Part shown: one piece after another, positions 1 through 10,133 of the stretch
Position numbering within the stretch: the first letter of the stretch is position 1
How the letters are laid out: every line of letters starts with the position of its first letter
Origin: Theocolax elegans
Taxonomy: Eukaryota > Arthropoda > Insecta > Hymenoptera > Cerocephalidae
NCBI GenBank assembly: GCA_026168455.1
Contig: CM047426.1
Location: 47,935,589-47,999,588 of the forward strand
Reading direction: 5' to 3'
DNA length: 64,000 nucleotides
Made by a program: the position numbers and the translations under genes
Notes under the pieces: generated by a model
The model's input: the letters and a program-made list of their open reading frames with translations, nothing else
Databases searched by the model: none
What the model was told of the DNA's origin: nothing

Positions 1-2
1 AC

Positions 3-62
3 GAAGTGCCTGAAGAGGTCTCCAAACCAGCGGACGAATCGTTGCACGATATTTTAAATTGA
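3..62 (+). CDS. C-terminal tail of a protein running in from the left edge (unknown)
   Basis: An open frame enters from the window edge and ends at a TGA after 19 codons; the tail is acidic (EVPEEVSKPADESLHDILN). There is too little to name a family. It could be the end of a host gene or of a retroelement polyprotein, since the following kilobases are repeat debris. The frame is short enough to occur by chance. Confidence 0.2.
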   Translation, partial: EVPEEVSKPADESLHDILN

Positions 63-606
63 GAATAAGCGTTTTTTTATTCCTTGTTTAACTTGGTTTG
101 ACCCTCAAAGATCGACATCTCCTTCTTTTCTTAACCTACAATGGAGGGTGTACAAAATTTACCATACTGTAGGATTTAGGTAAATATATTGGATAATGGG
201 TAGGTAGGGATGTGTGTGCTCGCTTCGCACCATGACAGGCACACTTGCCTTGTCACAAACCATAGTATCTAGGGTTTTTGAGGTCGCTGATTCCAAACCC
301 AAGGTTACTTAAACCCAATTTACTTTTTTTTGTGGGGCTGTGTTTATCCATTAAAAAAAATAAAATTTAATAAAATTCAAATCAGATATCTGAATGAAAA
401 CTTAATATTAAATTTTCAGAAATAGAAAGGAATTAAATTAAGTTCAACAACCGGCTGCAACAATAAATTACAACAGTAAAGAATTAAATGTTCTTTGAAA
501 AAATATATGACTTTCCAAAATATACCTTACCAGCACGTCCTTGACCTAACGATGGAAGGAAATAAAATAGTATTTTATAAGTTGCAGAGTCATTGGACAT
601 CAATTT

Positions 607-634
607 CACATATACATATATATACATATATATA
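607..634. repeat. TATACA/TA microsatellite
   Basis: Alternating CATATA and TATATA units are directly visible. Confidence 0.8.
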
Positions 635-779
635 AGGCCCCGGTTAGGCCCAATCTGTCCTAATTTACCAACCTAAGTATAACAGTCCCACGATGCGGCC
701 GGAAATCACTTTGATTCCCGTGCAGTGCCGTTAACAACGCCAAACACTTCGTTTGGCTTTAAAATCGTGTGTTGGGCCC

Positions 780-1015
780 TATGCCCAAAATGGCCAACTA
801 GTTTATAAGACGGAGAGGGCGGTATTCGTCGGAAAGGATTATCACCGGGAAATAGATTAACAAGCTTGATATTTCGTTAGTCGGCGAGATAGACAATCTG
901 GGTTAGAATTTGTTAGAATACTCTACGGTATTAAAAAAACGTCCGAAACGTCGGCCAAATACAAAATTTTGTTCGTAGAGATCAATAAAGTCTTTGTTTT
1001 AACAAATTGTGGATG
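780..1015 (+). repeat. Possible non-LTR retrotransposon 3' UTR relic
   Basis: The segment contains GTCCGAAACGTCGG followed about 35 bases later by an AATAAAG-type signal. CCGAAACGTCGG is a motif I associate with 3' untranslated regions of arthropod LINEs, which is family knowledge. No coding sequence is attached, so the call rests on this motif alone. Confidence 0.25.
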
Positions 1016-1888
1016 GACGATAATCTCTCCTACCATCTATTAAAAATTTTGTTTATCGGCAACTTACAGCCATGTTGAATTTTTTTATTATTGCAGCTAG
1101 CTTTACAGAAAAAAGTGTATATCTTTTCTGTAATTTTTTTCACTAATATCAGATCATGACATTGTGCCAGCAATGTCAAAAATCAAAATATATGGATTAT
1201 ATTATGATTATATATGAATATTTTAGTGACTCAAGGTCTGTAAAACTAGCAATAATATTCAAATAATGGTTATAATAAAATGTTTATTTAAATCCTGATA
1301 TAATTTCCAATCTTAAAGGAATCTATCTTTTTTTGTGTAAGATATATTGAGAGTTGTAAAGTCATGAAAATTGGTCGTATAAGTGCAACAAAACAGCAAA
1401 ATATGAATTTTTTTGATTATTAATAACTTTTGTCATATCTAAGAAAAGTATCTAAAAATTGTTTTAAATATTCCAAGTTCAAAATGGATTTAGCAGAATA
1501 TCAATAATTTTCAAATTTTCATTTGTTGATTTGATATTAAATACCTCACACATATTTTCATGACTACTTAAAAAAATTTATTTGATTATTGCGTTTATTC
1601 GTAAATGAAATCACCCTGAGTTTTTTAAACAAATTTTGTTTTTCGAATAAATATTATTTGGTAATCGCACTTACTCATATATGGGTTCTTGTTATCATGG
1701 AAAGTAAGCTCGGTGTACATGGATATCGTATTTCGGAACCAATTTTTTTCCATCCCTCCGCCGAAAATACGTATTATCCAGCCACAGATGGATCCCGATA
1801 GGACAACACCTTCGAGTGTCTCCAGTTTTTCCGCGTATTCGAGAGCACTAAAATTCGGGCTCAGGTAGATGCTGAGCACGCGTGAGCT

Positions 1889-2140
1889 CGTGAGCACACG
1901 TAGTGACGTCAACATCGCAACCGCCTAGGAGTAATCTCTAGGATTTACCTCGTGAGCACACGTGATAAGAACTAGGGATAATCCAACTAATCGGTAGCCG
2001 GGGTATGTGAGCACACGTAACCGTCTACCGAGGATCCACTCCTATCCGAGTACATCCCGACCGTCGGGTGAGACTCTGCCTCGTGAGTACACGTGGCAGA
2101 CATCCAAACTCGAGCAATTCACGATCCCCGTGAGCACACG
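1889..2140. repeat. Hairpin cluster 1: five cores CGTGAGCACACG with individually paired arms
   Basis: Five copies of the 12-base core start at 1889, 1951, 2006 (first base T), 2082 (one C-to-T change) and 2129, with irregular spacing of 47-76 bases. The core folds as CGTG-AGCA-CACG. The bases outside it differ between copies but usually pair with each other: TCTGCC/GGCAGA around 2082, CGATCC/GGATCG around 2129, CGGTAG/CTACCG around 2006, CTAG with CTAG plus ATTTA with TAAGA around 1951. The copy at 1889 lacks paired arms. A T-T or C-A mismatch separates core from arms. The function is unknown. Confidence 0.75.
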
Positions 2141-2369
2141 AGGATCGGGGATTCCGAGACAGTCATCACCCCAGAGGTCCCGGAACGAACCATAAATCAT
2201 GCAATACCTGTACCGGGTAGAACCGCGTCCGACTTGGTCTAGTATTTAAGTCATCTATTGTAAGCTCGTAAGTTAACCATAAGCTTTTATTTATTGCAGT
2301 TTTAGAAATATCATTACCTCCAAATAAATATACCAAGGTATTTATTATTATAAAATCGGTCACGATTAT

Positions 2370-2446
2370 TTCAAATTCCCTACTTGATTCGAATCCTGGA
2401 ATCTGAGCAAGACCCCGGCAAAGATTCACTCCCTTACAAACTTAAC
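2370..2446 (+). repeat. Shared terminal motif, copy 1
   Basis: The segment TTTCAAATTCC, then CCTGGAATCTGAGCA, then GGCAAAGATTCACTCC and TTACAA recurs at 4580-4656. Both copies lie about 300-380 bases downstream of a hairpin cluster in the same orientation, so hairpins plus this end probably belong to one repeat unit, perhaps an LTR. No primer binding site was recognised. Confidence 0.55.
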
Positions 2447-3060
2447 CAATTAACTTACCCGTCGAACTTGCATACCGTAAGGACTTGGCCTCAAGAGTTA
2501 GACCCGCATACGTGAACCATGTATTTTGGACCTGAGTTCGCGGTTAATCACGTCAGTCATGTCGTTCTCTCCCATAATGGAGTCTAGGTTAAGTAACTCT
2601 AGCGGTGTCGTAGTTGTCAGATCTATTACCTGGGCACTTGCTCTAAGGGTGACCTGTAAGACCCGTTGGAAATCCTGCCGCGATTCTTGTTTACCAAGTC
2701 CCAGAATTTTGCCCTCTACCGTTTTGCGGATCTGTCATACGTCAGTCGTTGATTTCACGGGATCCATCTTCAGACATATGGTTTGTACGCATACCTTTGC
2801 CCCTCCGCCGGTTTGATCAAAATTGTGCTTCTTCCCTGTTTAGGGTTCGGTTGATCCGGTCATCGGCTTTGGCGAGCGATAGATGGCCTATGTTGCTCAC
2901 CGTCTGGTCTATGGTTGGACGCGGCCGTTTTCTTTTTTCCTTTTTATGATCGACCGTCGATCAACTCTCTGTCTGAAAGGCCTTTTCGTATTTGGGCGGC
3001 GGCTTGTTCGGTTGTAAGGGTCTGATTTTCTCGTTTCCGTTTAAGTTGTTACAGAGAAGT
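2447..3060 (-). pseudogene. LINE ORF1 (gag-like) relic
   Basis: Read on the minus strand, about 2820-2500 gives a decayed gag-like sequence with one in-frame stop. It includes a stretch like KTVEGKILGLGK, then LELLNLDSI. The order 'R-x-T-x-x-G-x-x-x-x-LGK' followed by 'LE-I/L-x-x-LD' is typical of ORF1 proteins of R1/I-group LINEs, which bind the element RNA. Upstream, 3060-2830 encodes a K/R/Q-rich stretch with two stops, as expected of the ORF1 N-terminal half. No zinc knuckles remain. It is a truncated dead copy; the assignment rests on motif spacing only. Confidence 0.45.
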
Positions 3061-3660
3061 AACCTCAGTCATACATACGTCAGCGTTTGTGCTCGTCGGT
3101 TTGCTCACTCACATTATTATGGACGTTTGTTCCCTCGTTTATCTTTGCCAGACTACAGCGTATGTTGAATAACTGTTCGTGTACCTTACTTTCCAAACCC
3201 TTCCAACAAGTTGGCAACCCCCCGATGTGTTTGTTGTAGACAACTTTTGTTGTAGATCGGTACTCTCTGCTCACCGAGCAGTACCTCTGGGTCAAAATAT
3301 CAGTTATATATATATTAGGCGATCGCCTAATTTTCCCGAAAAAGGTTGTGACGTGTGATAAACACACGCACTAATATTACGTAAAATTAATTTATAAATT
3401 ATTAATTTACTATATTTATCCGAGACCAAATCCTGTAACCAATAAGAATATTTAGAATTAAAATAATTATAATAAGTACGTAGTATATTAAGATAGCTTC
3501 GCGATAGACACGTGCCGTTAAACGCGAGTTCAACGACAGCGCTATAAATAGATTAGAGTCATTGACCGCCTCCCCACTACTGTGCCTACTCGCCAGTTCA
3601 TTGACCCCGTCCGGAGTGGGGAGACAGACGTTATACGCATGCGCGCTCTCGTAGAATCGG
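3061..3660. other. No gene recognised; upstream of the TATA box
   Basis: No supportable coding region. The segment from 3370 to 3660 becomes GC-richer toward the TATA box at 3662 and may be the U3-like upstream part of the repeat that carries hairpin cluster 2. Confidence 0.35.
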
Positions 3661-3661
3661 G

Positions 3662-3669
3662 TATATAAG
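3662..3669 (+). promoter_or_regulatory. TATA box of a probable LTR-type promoter
   Basis: TATATAAG is followed 30 bases later by GCAGTC at 3691-3696, close to the arthropod initiator consensus. Spacing and both motifs fit an RNA polymerase II core promoter. Transcription from here would place all hairpins of cluster 2 in the 5' leader. Confidence 0.5.
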
Positions 3670-3717
3670 GCGCACCGAAACCACCAGTAGGCAGTCTGCA
3701 ACTGGACGACAGATCGG

Positions 3718-4290
3718 ACTGGCCGTGAGCACACGACCAGCCCCTTTCTCCGACCTAGTGCAGCAACCGTGGATACGTTCGTGAGCACACGTTCGTAAAC
3801 ACGGTTACCGTATACCGTACCGACCGTTACCGTAACCGCATCCTACCGTAGGCACCTCGTGAGCACACGTGGTGTCTAATCCTGTCCGTATCCTCGTGAG
3901 CACACGTGGATTATCCCGACCGCACCCTCGTGAGCACACGTGGGTTATCCTGACCGTATCCTCGTGAGCACACGTGGATTATCCCGACCGCACCCTCGTG
4001 AGCACACGTGGGTTATCCTGACCGTATCCTCATGAGCACACGTGGATTATCCCGACCGTATCTTCGTGAGCACACGTAGATTATCCCGACCGCACCCTCG
4101 TGAGCACACGTGGGTTATCCTGACCGTATGTTCGTGAGCACACGTAGATTATCCCGACCGCACCCTCGTGAGCACACGTGGGCTATCCCAACCGTATCCT
4201 CGGGAGCACACGTGGATTATCCCGACCGTATCTTCGTGAGCACACGTAGATTATCCTGACCGTGTCCTCGTGAGCACACGTGGACTATCC
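3718..4290 (+). repeat. Hairpin cluster 2: fifteen cores, twelve in an exact 34-bp array
   Basis: Cores start at 3724, 3780 and 3858, then every 34 bases from 3895 to 4269. Outer arms pair in nearly every unit although their sequence differs: CTGG/CCAG (3724), TACG/CGTA plus CCGTG/CACGG (3780), TAGGCACC/GGTGTCTA (3858), ATCC/GGAT (3895, 3963, 4031, 4201), ACCC/GGGT (3929, 3997, 4099), ATCT/AGAT (4065, 4235), GTCC/GGAC (4269). Exceptions are 4133 (one mismatch) and 4167 (one fewer pair). The core has single changes at 4031 and 4201. Such compensatory changes point to selection on a stem-loop or to a copying process that makes inverted flanks. Confidence 0.8.
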
Positions 4291-4579
4291 CGACCGCCCC
4301 TCCGTAAACATACATACTAGCCCCAACCGTGTTACCGTGCAAGCATACACGATACCCGTTAGTCGCGTCCGTTTAGGAAACTAGTTATAAGACAGCATTG
4401 TAAAGTTCGTAGATCGCGTAATAATTAAGTATTTTGTCTTGTTTTGATTACAGACTAATTAGCTATTTCACCCGACCAAGACCAGGCGGGCTGGCAACAC
4501 TTACACTATATCTTTGTTTATTTTTTATATATCTGTACATAGTCTTAATAATAATTAGCCTTTATTATAAATAGTGGTA

Positions 4580-4656
4580 CTTTATTTCAAATTCCTTATA
4601 ACCTGAATCCTGGAATCTGAGCAGGGTCCGGCAAAGATTCACTCCGTTACAAGGTA
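4580..4656 (+). repeat. Shared terminal motif, copy 2
   Basis: Second copy of the 2370-2446 motif, about 80 per cent identical by eye. It marks the probable 3' end of the repeat that holds hairpin cluster 2. Confidence 0.55.
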
Positions 4657-5144
4657 TGAGAGTGGGGAACACACACTCTCTCGCGCTCTCATCCCTACGT
4701 GTTGACGCGCGCGTAATTGTCCACTAGTTAATTAAACAAACAAGTGTCGTCGGTTGGCCTTGACATACGATAGGTTCCGACGACTTATAATTATTGAATT
4801 TAAGTACTCTATTCGCCGCGTATAAATTGTGTGACGATCTCCGTCACAAATCATACCACAGTCGGGGTATGTCCGTTTACGTATGTCCCCCGATTCATGC
4901 AGGTCGGGCTCGTTTACAGTCACCATTCAATCATGTCCCTCTTGGAAATACACCAGTTTATAGGGTTTCCTACTCCGCTGCAACTCAGGCAGTTATATTG
5001 GAAGTATATGTCGTGTATGAGTAGTTATAAAAAACAACAATTTTCCACTATAAGCTGCAGTTTGTTTTCTGCTGTCCACGGTCGCAAGTTTATTATATTA
5101 ACGACTGACCAGAGAGACTGGCCATAGTTTTCTATGTCCATCTA
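4657..5144. other. No gene recognised
   Basis: Mixed-composition sequence. Short overlapping open frames on both strands show no family motif and are most likely chance. Confidence 0.4.
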
Positions 5145-5175
<31 letters not shown>

Positions 5176-5661
5176 GGGTGGTTATCTGTGACATCGAAGA
5201 TGAAAAAAATAAATATTGCTATAACTATGGAAATATGTGTTAGAGGTATGCAGTAGTTCTTCTGAATTTTTTCAGATTTTTTCGGGGCCAATATTTTAAG
5301 TTACAGAGAGTCAAGTTAACATATTAGCACTTTTTTGCATTATATGCCCATTTTCATGAATTCGCAGCTCCCAGGGGATGCATTTTGCACTAAAAACATA
5401 AATATAAATTTTTTTGTAAAATTTTCTGAACTTTTCATTAAAAATACTTTTAAAGACATAAATGTATGCTGTCACACTCTTGTAAGCCATTTAAACGTTA
5501 AATAGTGAAAATCTGCAATTCTGCTCCGGACTCTGGAAACCTATTACTGTCCAAAAGATGTCTTTTTATAATCAGAAACTGCCTATAAATGTCCAGAGTG
5601 GGTCTAAATCATTAAGATTACTTATGGTCAAAATATCTGGGAAAAGTGCACGAAATATTAA

Positions 5662-6175
5662 GGGGATGTCGGAGCTATAGCCTCCATCAAAAGCCGCTCG
5701 ATCTCTCGGTTTCGAATGGCGCTGTAGTCAGGTGTCAATTTCTACGATAAACGTACTTCAAACATAAATTATAAATTTTACAGCTACATAGAGCTGTTGA
5801 AAGATACTTTCCCCCCTAGCTATGACTAAACTTAAGGTAATTGTAATATTACTCTTGGCAGTAAATGTTTATTTTTTTAAAGAAATGTGAAATACGTTGC
5901 GTGTAGCATTACGGCAGATATAGATTCATTGAATATGAGACGTATTTCACATTTCTTTAAAAAAATAAACATTTGATTCCAAGAGTAATATTATAATTAC
6001 CTTAAGTTTAGTCATAGCTAGGGGGGAAAGTATCTTTCAACAGCTCTATGTAGCTGTAAAATTTATAATTTATGTTTTAAGTACGTTTATCGTAGAAATT
6101 GACACCTGACTACAGCGCCATTCGAAACCGAGAGATCGAGCGGCTTTTGATGGAGGCTATAGCTCCGACATCCCC
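5662..6175. mobile_element. TTAA-type palindromic MITE, copy 1 (family TTAA-A)
   Basis: The element begins GGGGATGTCGGAGC and ends with the exact inverse, with inverted arms of about 230 bp around a central unique stretch of about 50 bp. TTAA flanks both sides (5658-5661 and 6176-6179). The mirror arm of the host palindrome, near 6870-6885, has one uninterrupted TTAA at the same place, which is a natural empty site. TTAA duplication is the hallmark of piggyBac-type transposition; no transposase is linked here, so the superfamily is inferred. Confidence 0.85.
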
Positions 6176-6440
6176 TTAATAGATATGTATATTTGTTGCC
6201 TTATAACGATGAATCTATTAGCATGATCATTGCAAAAAAATTTATACACTTACCTTGGAGTGGTAGAAAAGTATTTCCATTTGTTTCAGTATCCAACTAA
6301 TCCTCTGTAAGCTGTTAAAATACAAATATTATTATACAATTATAAAAAATTAGTTTTTAAACATTTATAATGCTGGATTTTCAATTTTACAACCTCTTTA
6401 AGAATTATGATAATAATCTTAAGGATTACTATAAAAGTAT

Positions 6441-6447
6441 CATCATC

Positions 6448-6517
<70 letters not shown>
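6441..6517. repeat. (ATT)n microsatellite at the fold-back centre
   Basis: About 25 ATT units with a few interruptions. The long asparagine-coding frame on the other strand is an artefact of this repeat. Confidence 0.9.
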
Positions 6518-6519
<2 letters not shown>

Positions 6520-7337
6520 CAATATATTGTTTGAATTTCACAAACTTGTCACTGATTTGTTTATATATTTTTTGTATTAGGTACGTACATTCAGTTATTG
6601 TAATAATAATGTTAATATATTTATAGCAATCCTTCAGATTAGTATTATAATTCTTGTAAGGGTTGTAAAACTAAAAATCCAGCATTATAAATGTTTAAAT
6701 ATTAATTTTTTATAATTGTATAATAATATTTGTATTTTTAGCAGCTTACAGGGGGTTAGGTAGATTCTGAATTAAGTGGTGATACTTTTCTACCACTCCG
6801 AGGTAAGTGCATAAATTTTTTGCAATGATCATGTTAATAGATTCATCGTTATAAGGTAACAAATATACATTTCTATTAATATTTCGGGCACTTTTCCCAG
6901 ATATTTTGACCATAAGTAATCTTAATGATTTAGACCCACTCTGGAAATTTATTGGCAGTTTGTGACTATAAAAAGACATCTTTTAGACAGTATTAGGTTT
7001 CCAGAGTCCGGAGCAGAATTGCTGATTTTCTCTATTTAACGTTTAAATGGCTTACAAGAGTGTGACAGCATACATTTATGTCTTTAAAAGTATTTTACAA
7101 AAAAAGTTATATTTATGTTTTTAGTGAAAAATGCATCCTCTGGAAGCTGCAAATTCATGAAAATGGGCATATAATGCAAAAAAGTGCTAAAATGTTAACT
7201 TTGACTCTCTGTAACTTAAAATAATGGCCCCGAAAAATTGAAACTATTCAGGAGAACTACTGAATACCTCAACAACATATTCCCACAGTTATAGCAATAT
7301 TTATTTTTTTTATCTTCGATGTCACAGAGAACCACCC

Positions 7338-7383
<46 letters not shown>

Positions 7384-7473
7384 GCAATGAAAAATTCTTA
7401 TACACAACGGCATATATTGTGTACACGACGTAAAGGTACGCCGAGATGAGCCAGACCACGGCCGAGACGTATC

Positions 7474-7899
7474 TTGGGCCAGGGACCGAGCCCAGATCGT
7501 CCCACGATATCGGGCATACCTGATGCCGATATAAACACGACGGAGTTAGGCGGCGTCCTAACCTCAACCGTTACACGTGCGCAGCAGACGACGACGGTTC
7601 TCGTAACGTTCGAACATCTTGCGCAACTACATGAGGAAACCCGGGTGCTCCCCACCTTACGCCCTTATACCAGGGAACGCGGCACCGACAGCGACGATCG
7701 TGCAGCATTAGGCGAGATGCGCGGGAAGGGGGAATCACTCGAGCAACGAGAGTGTTGCGAGCGAAGAGGTGGCAGCAACGGCTGGGTTACCGATATGGTA
7801 ATTAAGCCACGCCGCGAGCCGGATGAAGAAGTCGGTATCGTTCATTCGCTACCTGATCGTCCAGCAAACGTGTACCAAAGTGTTTTTGAGGCGGGGTAG
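7474..7899 (+). pseudogene. Unknown GC-richer ORF, possibly a retroelement C-terminus
   Basis: An uninterrupted frame of 141 codons, much GC-richer than its surroundings, rich in R, E and G, without a motif I recognise. It lies beside the fold-back and is followed by a purine-rich tract and a TTTATTTAACAG sequence that looks like a splice acceptor (about 8055-8063). The end of an LTR-retrotransposon polyprotein followed by its LTR is plausible. A frame of this length in GC-rich DNA can also be open by chance. Confidence 0.25.
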
Positions 7900-8460
7900 C
7901 CATTTTATTGTAAAGTAGAGCAGAGGAAGAGTTTTAGTTGAGTTGCGAGTAGAGTTGGGTTGGAGTTGCGGAGAATTACTTAGGCTAGTATAGGTTACGG
8001 TTAGTCCGACTGGCGGCCGAATTTGTGATATTAAAATTATTATTTTTATTTATATTTATTTAACAGCCGGACGGAAAGTGAGTGTGAGAGTGTGCACGTG
8101 TGGAAGTCGGTCGCGAATCTCGTTATCAATTGTAGTCAGTGTCGGTCGTGTCATCAACTGACAGTGATGGTTTAAAATTGAATTCGTGAATGTTTCTTTA
8201 ATATTATTTCTCTTCACTCTAAAAGCCGCCGGTTCCGAGGTGGTCAGCCATTGGGATTCTCTCTGTGACGAGAAGTCGGGAGGATTGTTGCCGGGCTGTT
8301 AATTTGTTAATTTATCTAATTTCATTAAGGTTGTTACTAATATTGCCAGGCGCTCAAGCAAATACAAATTGACGATATAACCATTTTGAACATCGCTGCG
8401 ACGGAACCTCCGTCGGTTCGTTAAGCTAATTTATTTTTCAATCGACGAAAAGTAGCGTCG
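7900..8460. other. No gene; possible LTR or untranslated sequence
   Basis: Purine-rich tract at 7913-7980, then mixed sequence of GC-richer composition up to 8425. It has no open frame and no motif certain enough to name. Confidence 0.3.
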
Positions 8461-8462
8461 CA

Positions 8463-8466
<4 letters not shown>

Positions 8467-8500
<34 letters not shown>

Positions 8501-8530
8501 GCTTGTGCGTGTGCATGTGTGTGTATATAT
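8467..8530. repeat. (TG)n microsatellite
   Basis: TG/CG/CTTG dinucleotide run directly abutting the Helitron 5' end. Confidence 0.9.
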
Positions 8531-8901
8531 ATTACTAACATATAAAGAGAGAAGGTTTGTTTATATGTAACCAATAACGCAAAAACTACTAAACCGAATA
8601 TTTTGAAACTTTGCATATAGATTTGTTATAACATCTGGAGTGACATAGGCTATATAAACATTCTAAAGAAGGAAGGTGTTCTGCAGTCGGCGCTATACAA
8701 TGCGCATGCTTCGCTCAACGACCGATAGGTGGCGACTTACTATTTCCATTACAAAATTTGCACGCAGACAATATTAATACGCCTCGAGCCATTGATGTAT
8801 TCGTCATTTCGGCATTATTTTTACTTGCGTTTAATGCAAAAATCAAAATGCCTTAATCTATTAAAACTAATTTGTCGTGAAGAACTGCTCGAACTAGAGC
8901 A

Positions 8902-10133
8902 ATGAGAGATCGACGACTTAATGAAAGTCGTGATGATCGTGAATCTCGATTGTCGCGAATGTCTTCACAACAAACATTGCAACTTTCTCGAGAAACAGAT
9001 TCTCAAAGAGAGTTAAGTTTGTTAACTCAACGAATGCAAACTTCTGTTAGTAGACGTCGAGAGTCTATTGATGAAAGAATTCAAAGGCTTGCAAATCAAC
9101 GATTGCGTAATACTAACAATTGACGTACCTTACAAAATATTTGTGGTCAAAGATCTGCATTTGAATATCAACCTGAATTAGATTATGCAGGTTTTAAAGA
9201 TATTCAAATAGGTGAAATGAATAAGATTTGTATTCACTGTGATGCAAAAAAATGGAAAGACGAAGCACCTGGACTTTGTTGTGCTAATGGTAAAGTACAT
9301 CTTCTACTATTAGAAGAGCCTCCGCAGTTCCAGAAAGATTTAATATTAGGTATTCATAGGGATTCAGTACATTTTTTTGATAATTGCAGGCAATATAATA
9401 CATTATTTCAAATGACTTCTTTTGGCGCTAAAAAAATCAAAGAAGGAAGCTTTATGCCTACATTTAAAATTCAAGGCCAAGTTTATCATTTAATTGGTAA
9501 TATGTTACCAAATCCTCATGAAAATCATCAGTTTTTACAAATTTATTTTATGTCTGAAAATGATCAAATTTCAGCACGATCGCATATTAATCCAAATTTA
9601 AAAGTAGAACTTATAAAATCATTGCAAAGACTACTATTACAAAATAATAATTTATCGAGCTTGAAAGGAATTCTTTACAAAATTTAAATAATTTTAAACT
9701 GATTATACATTCAGATCGTGTACCTAATAATGAACATAGGGGTCGATACAATGCTCCTACTTGCAACGAATTTGCGGTTTTATTGGTTGACGAAGACAAA
9801 GGTTCTAGAGATATTGTCTTACATCATAGAGGTGGTCATTTACAACGTGTATCTAAACTTCATCGTTCTTACGACCCTTTACAATATCCTTTAATGTTTA
9901 CTAAAGGAGAAGATGGATATTACTTGACTATTCAACAACGAACTAATACTTCTAAAACAGTAACTTGCATGCAATTTTATGCATATAGATTAATGGTGAG
10001 ACAAAATAGTATCAACTATTTACTGTATTTTAAAAATTTATTAAATCAATATGTTGTAGATAATAAGGCAAAAATGGCAGCGGAAAGGCTACTTTTCATT
10101 CGTTGCAATCAAAAAAAAATTACGCACAGATGA
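8902..10133 (+). pseudogene. Helitron 1 polyprotein, N-terminal part
   Basis: Three consecutive open segments: 8902-9123 (arginine-rich repeats like RRRESIDERIQRL), 9217-9687 and 9783-10133, separated by stops or frameshifts. The second contains the Cys motif CIHCDAKKWKDEAPGLCC, then NCRQYNTLFQMTSFGA and FKIQGQVYHLIGNML. This order is characteristic of the region preceding the Rep domain in animal Helitron proteins, where it may bind DNA. The breaks show the copy cannot make an intact transposase. Confidence 0.8.

Larger units (their letters stand above)
63..1880. other. Non-coding, repeat-derived sequence
   Basis: No supportable gene. The stretch holds a GGTAGGTAGG-rich segment near 190-265 that weakly resembles 60480-60665, a (TATACA)n run at 607-634, and a likely LINE 3' untranslated relic near 780-1015. 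From 1020 to 1700 it is AT-rich with nothing recognisable. From 1730 to 1880 base composition rises toward the first hairpin cluster. Confidence 0.5.
5145..7385. mobile_element. 2.2-kb fold-back element inserted in a TA repeat
   Basis: Left arm (about 5175-6417) and right arm (about 6637-7341) are inverted copies of each other, about 90 per cent identical by eye. Terminal motif GGGTGGTT, then GACATCGAAGATGAAAAA, is seen inverted at 7320-7341. TA runs at 5149-5174 and 7342-7380 flank both ends, consistent with TA-target insertion. The centre holds a (TTA)n run at 6441-6517. The left arm is longer because a 514-bp MITE sits inside it. No transposase is present, so this is a non-autonomous element. 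Confidence 0.8.

Noticed and set aside
3895..4280. CRISPR-like array (constant core, 34-bp period)
   Set aside because: Spacers are nearly the same in all units, the core is only 12 bases, there are no cas genes, and the DNA is eukaryotic.
4794..5127. Overlapping 76- and 98-codon frames
   Set aside because: Both overlap each other and a minus-strand frame; no domain, no splice or promoter context.
6340..6522. Asparagine-rich open frame on the minus strand
   Set aside because: Translation of the (ATT)n microsatellite.
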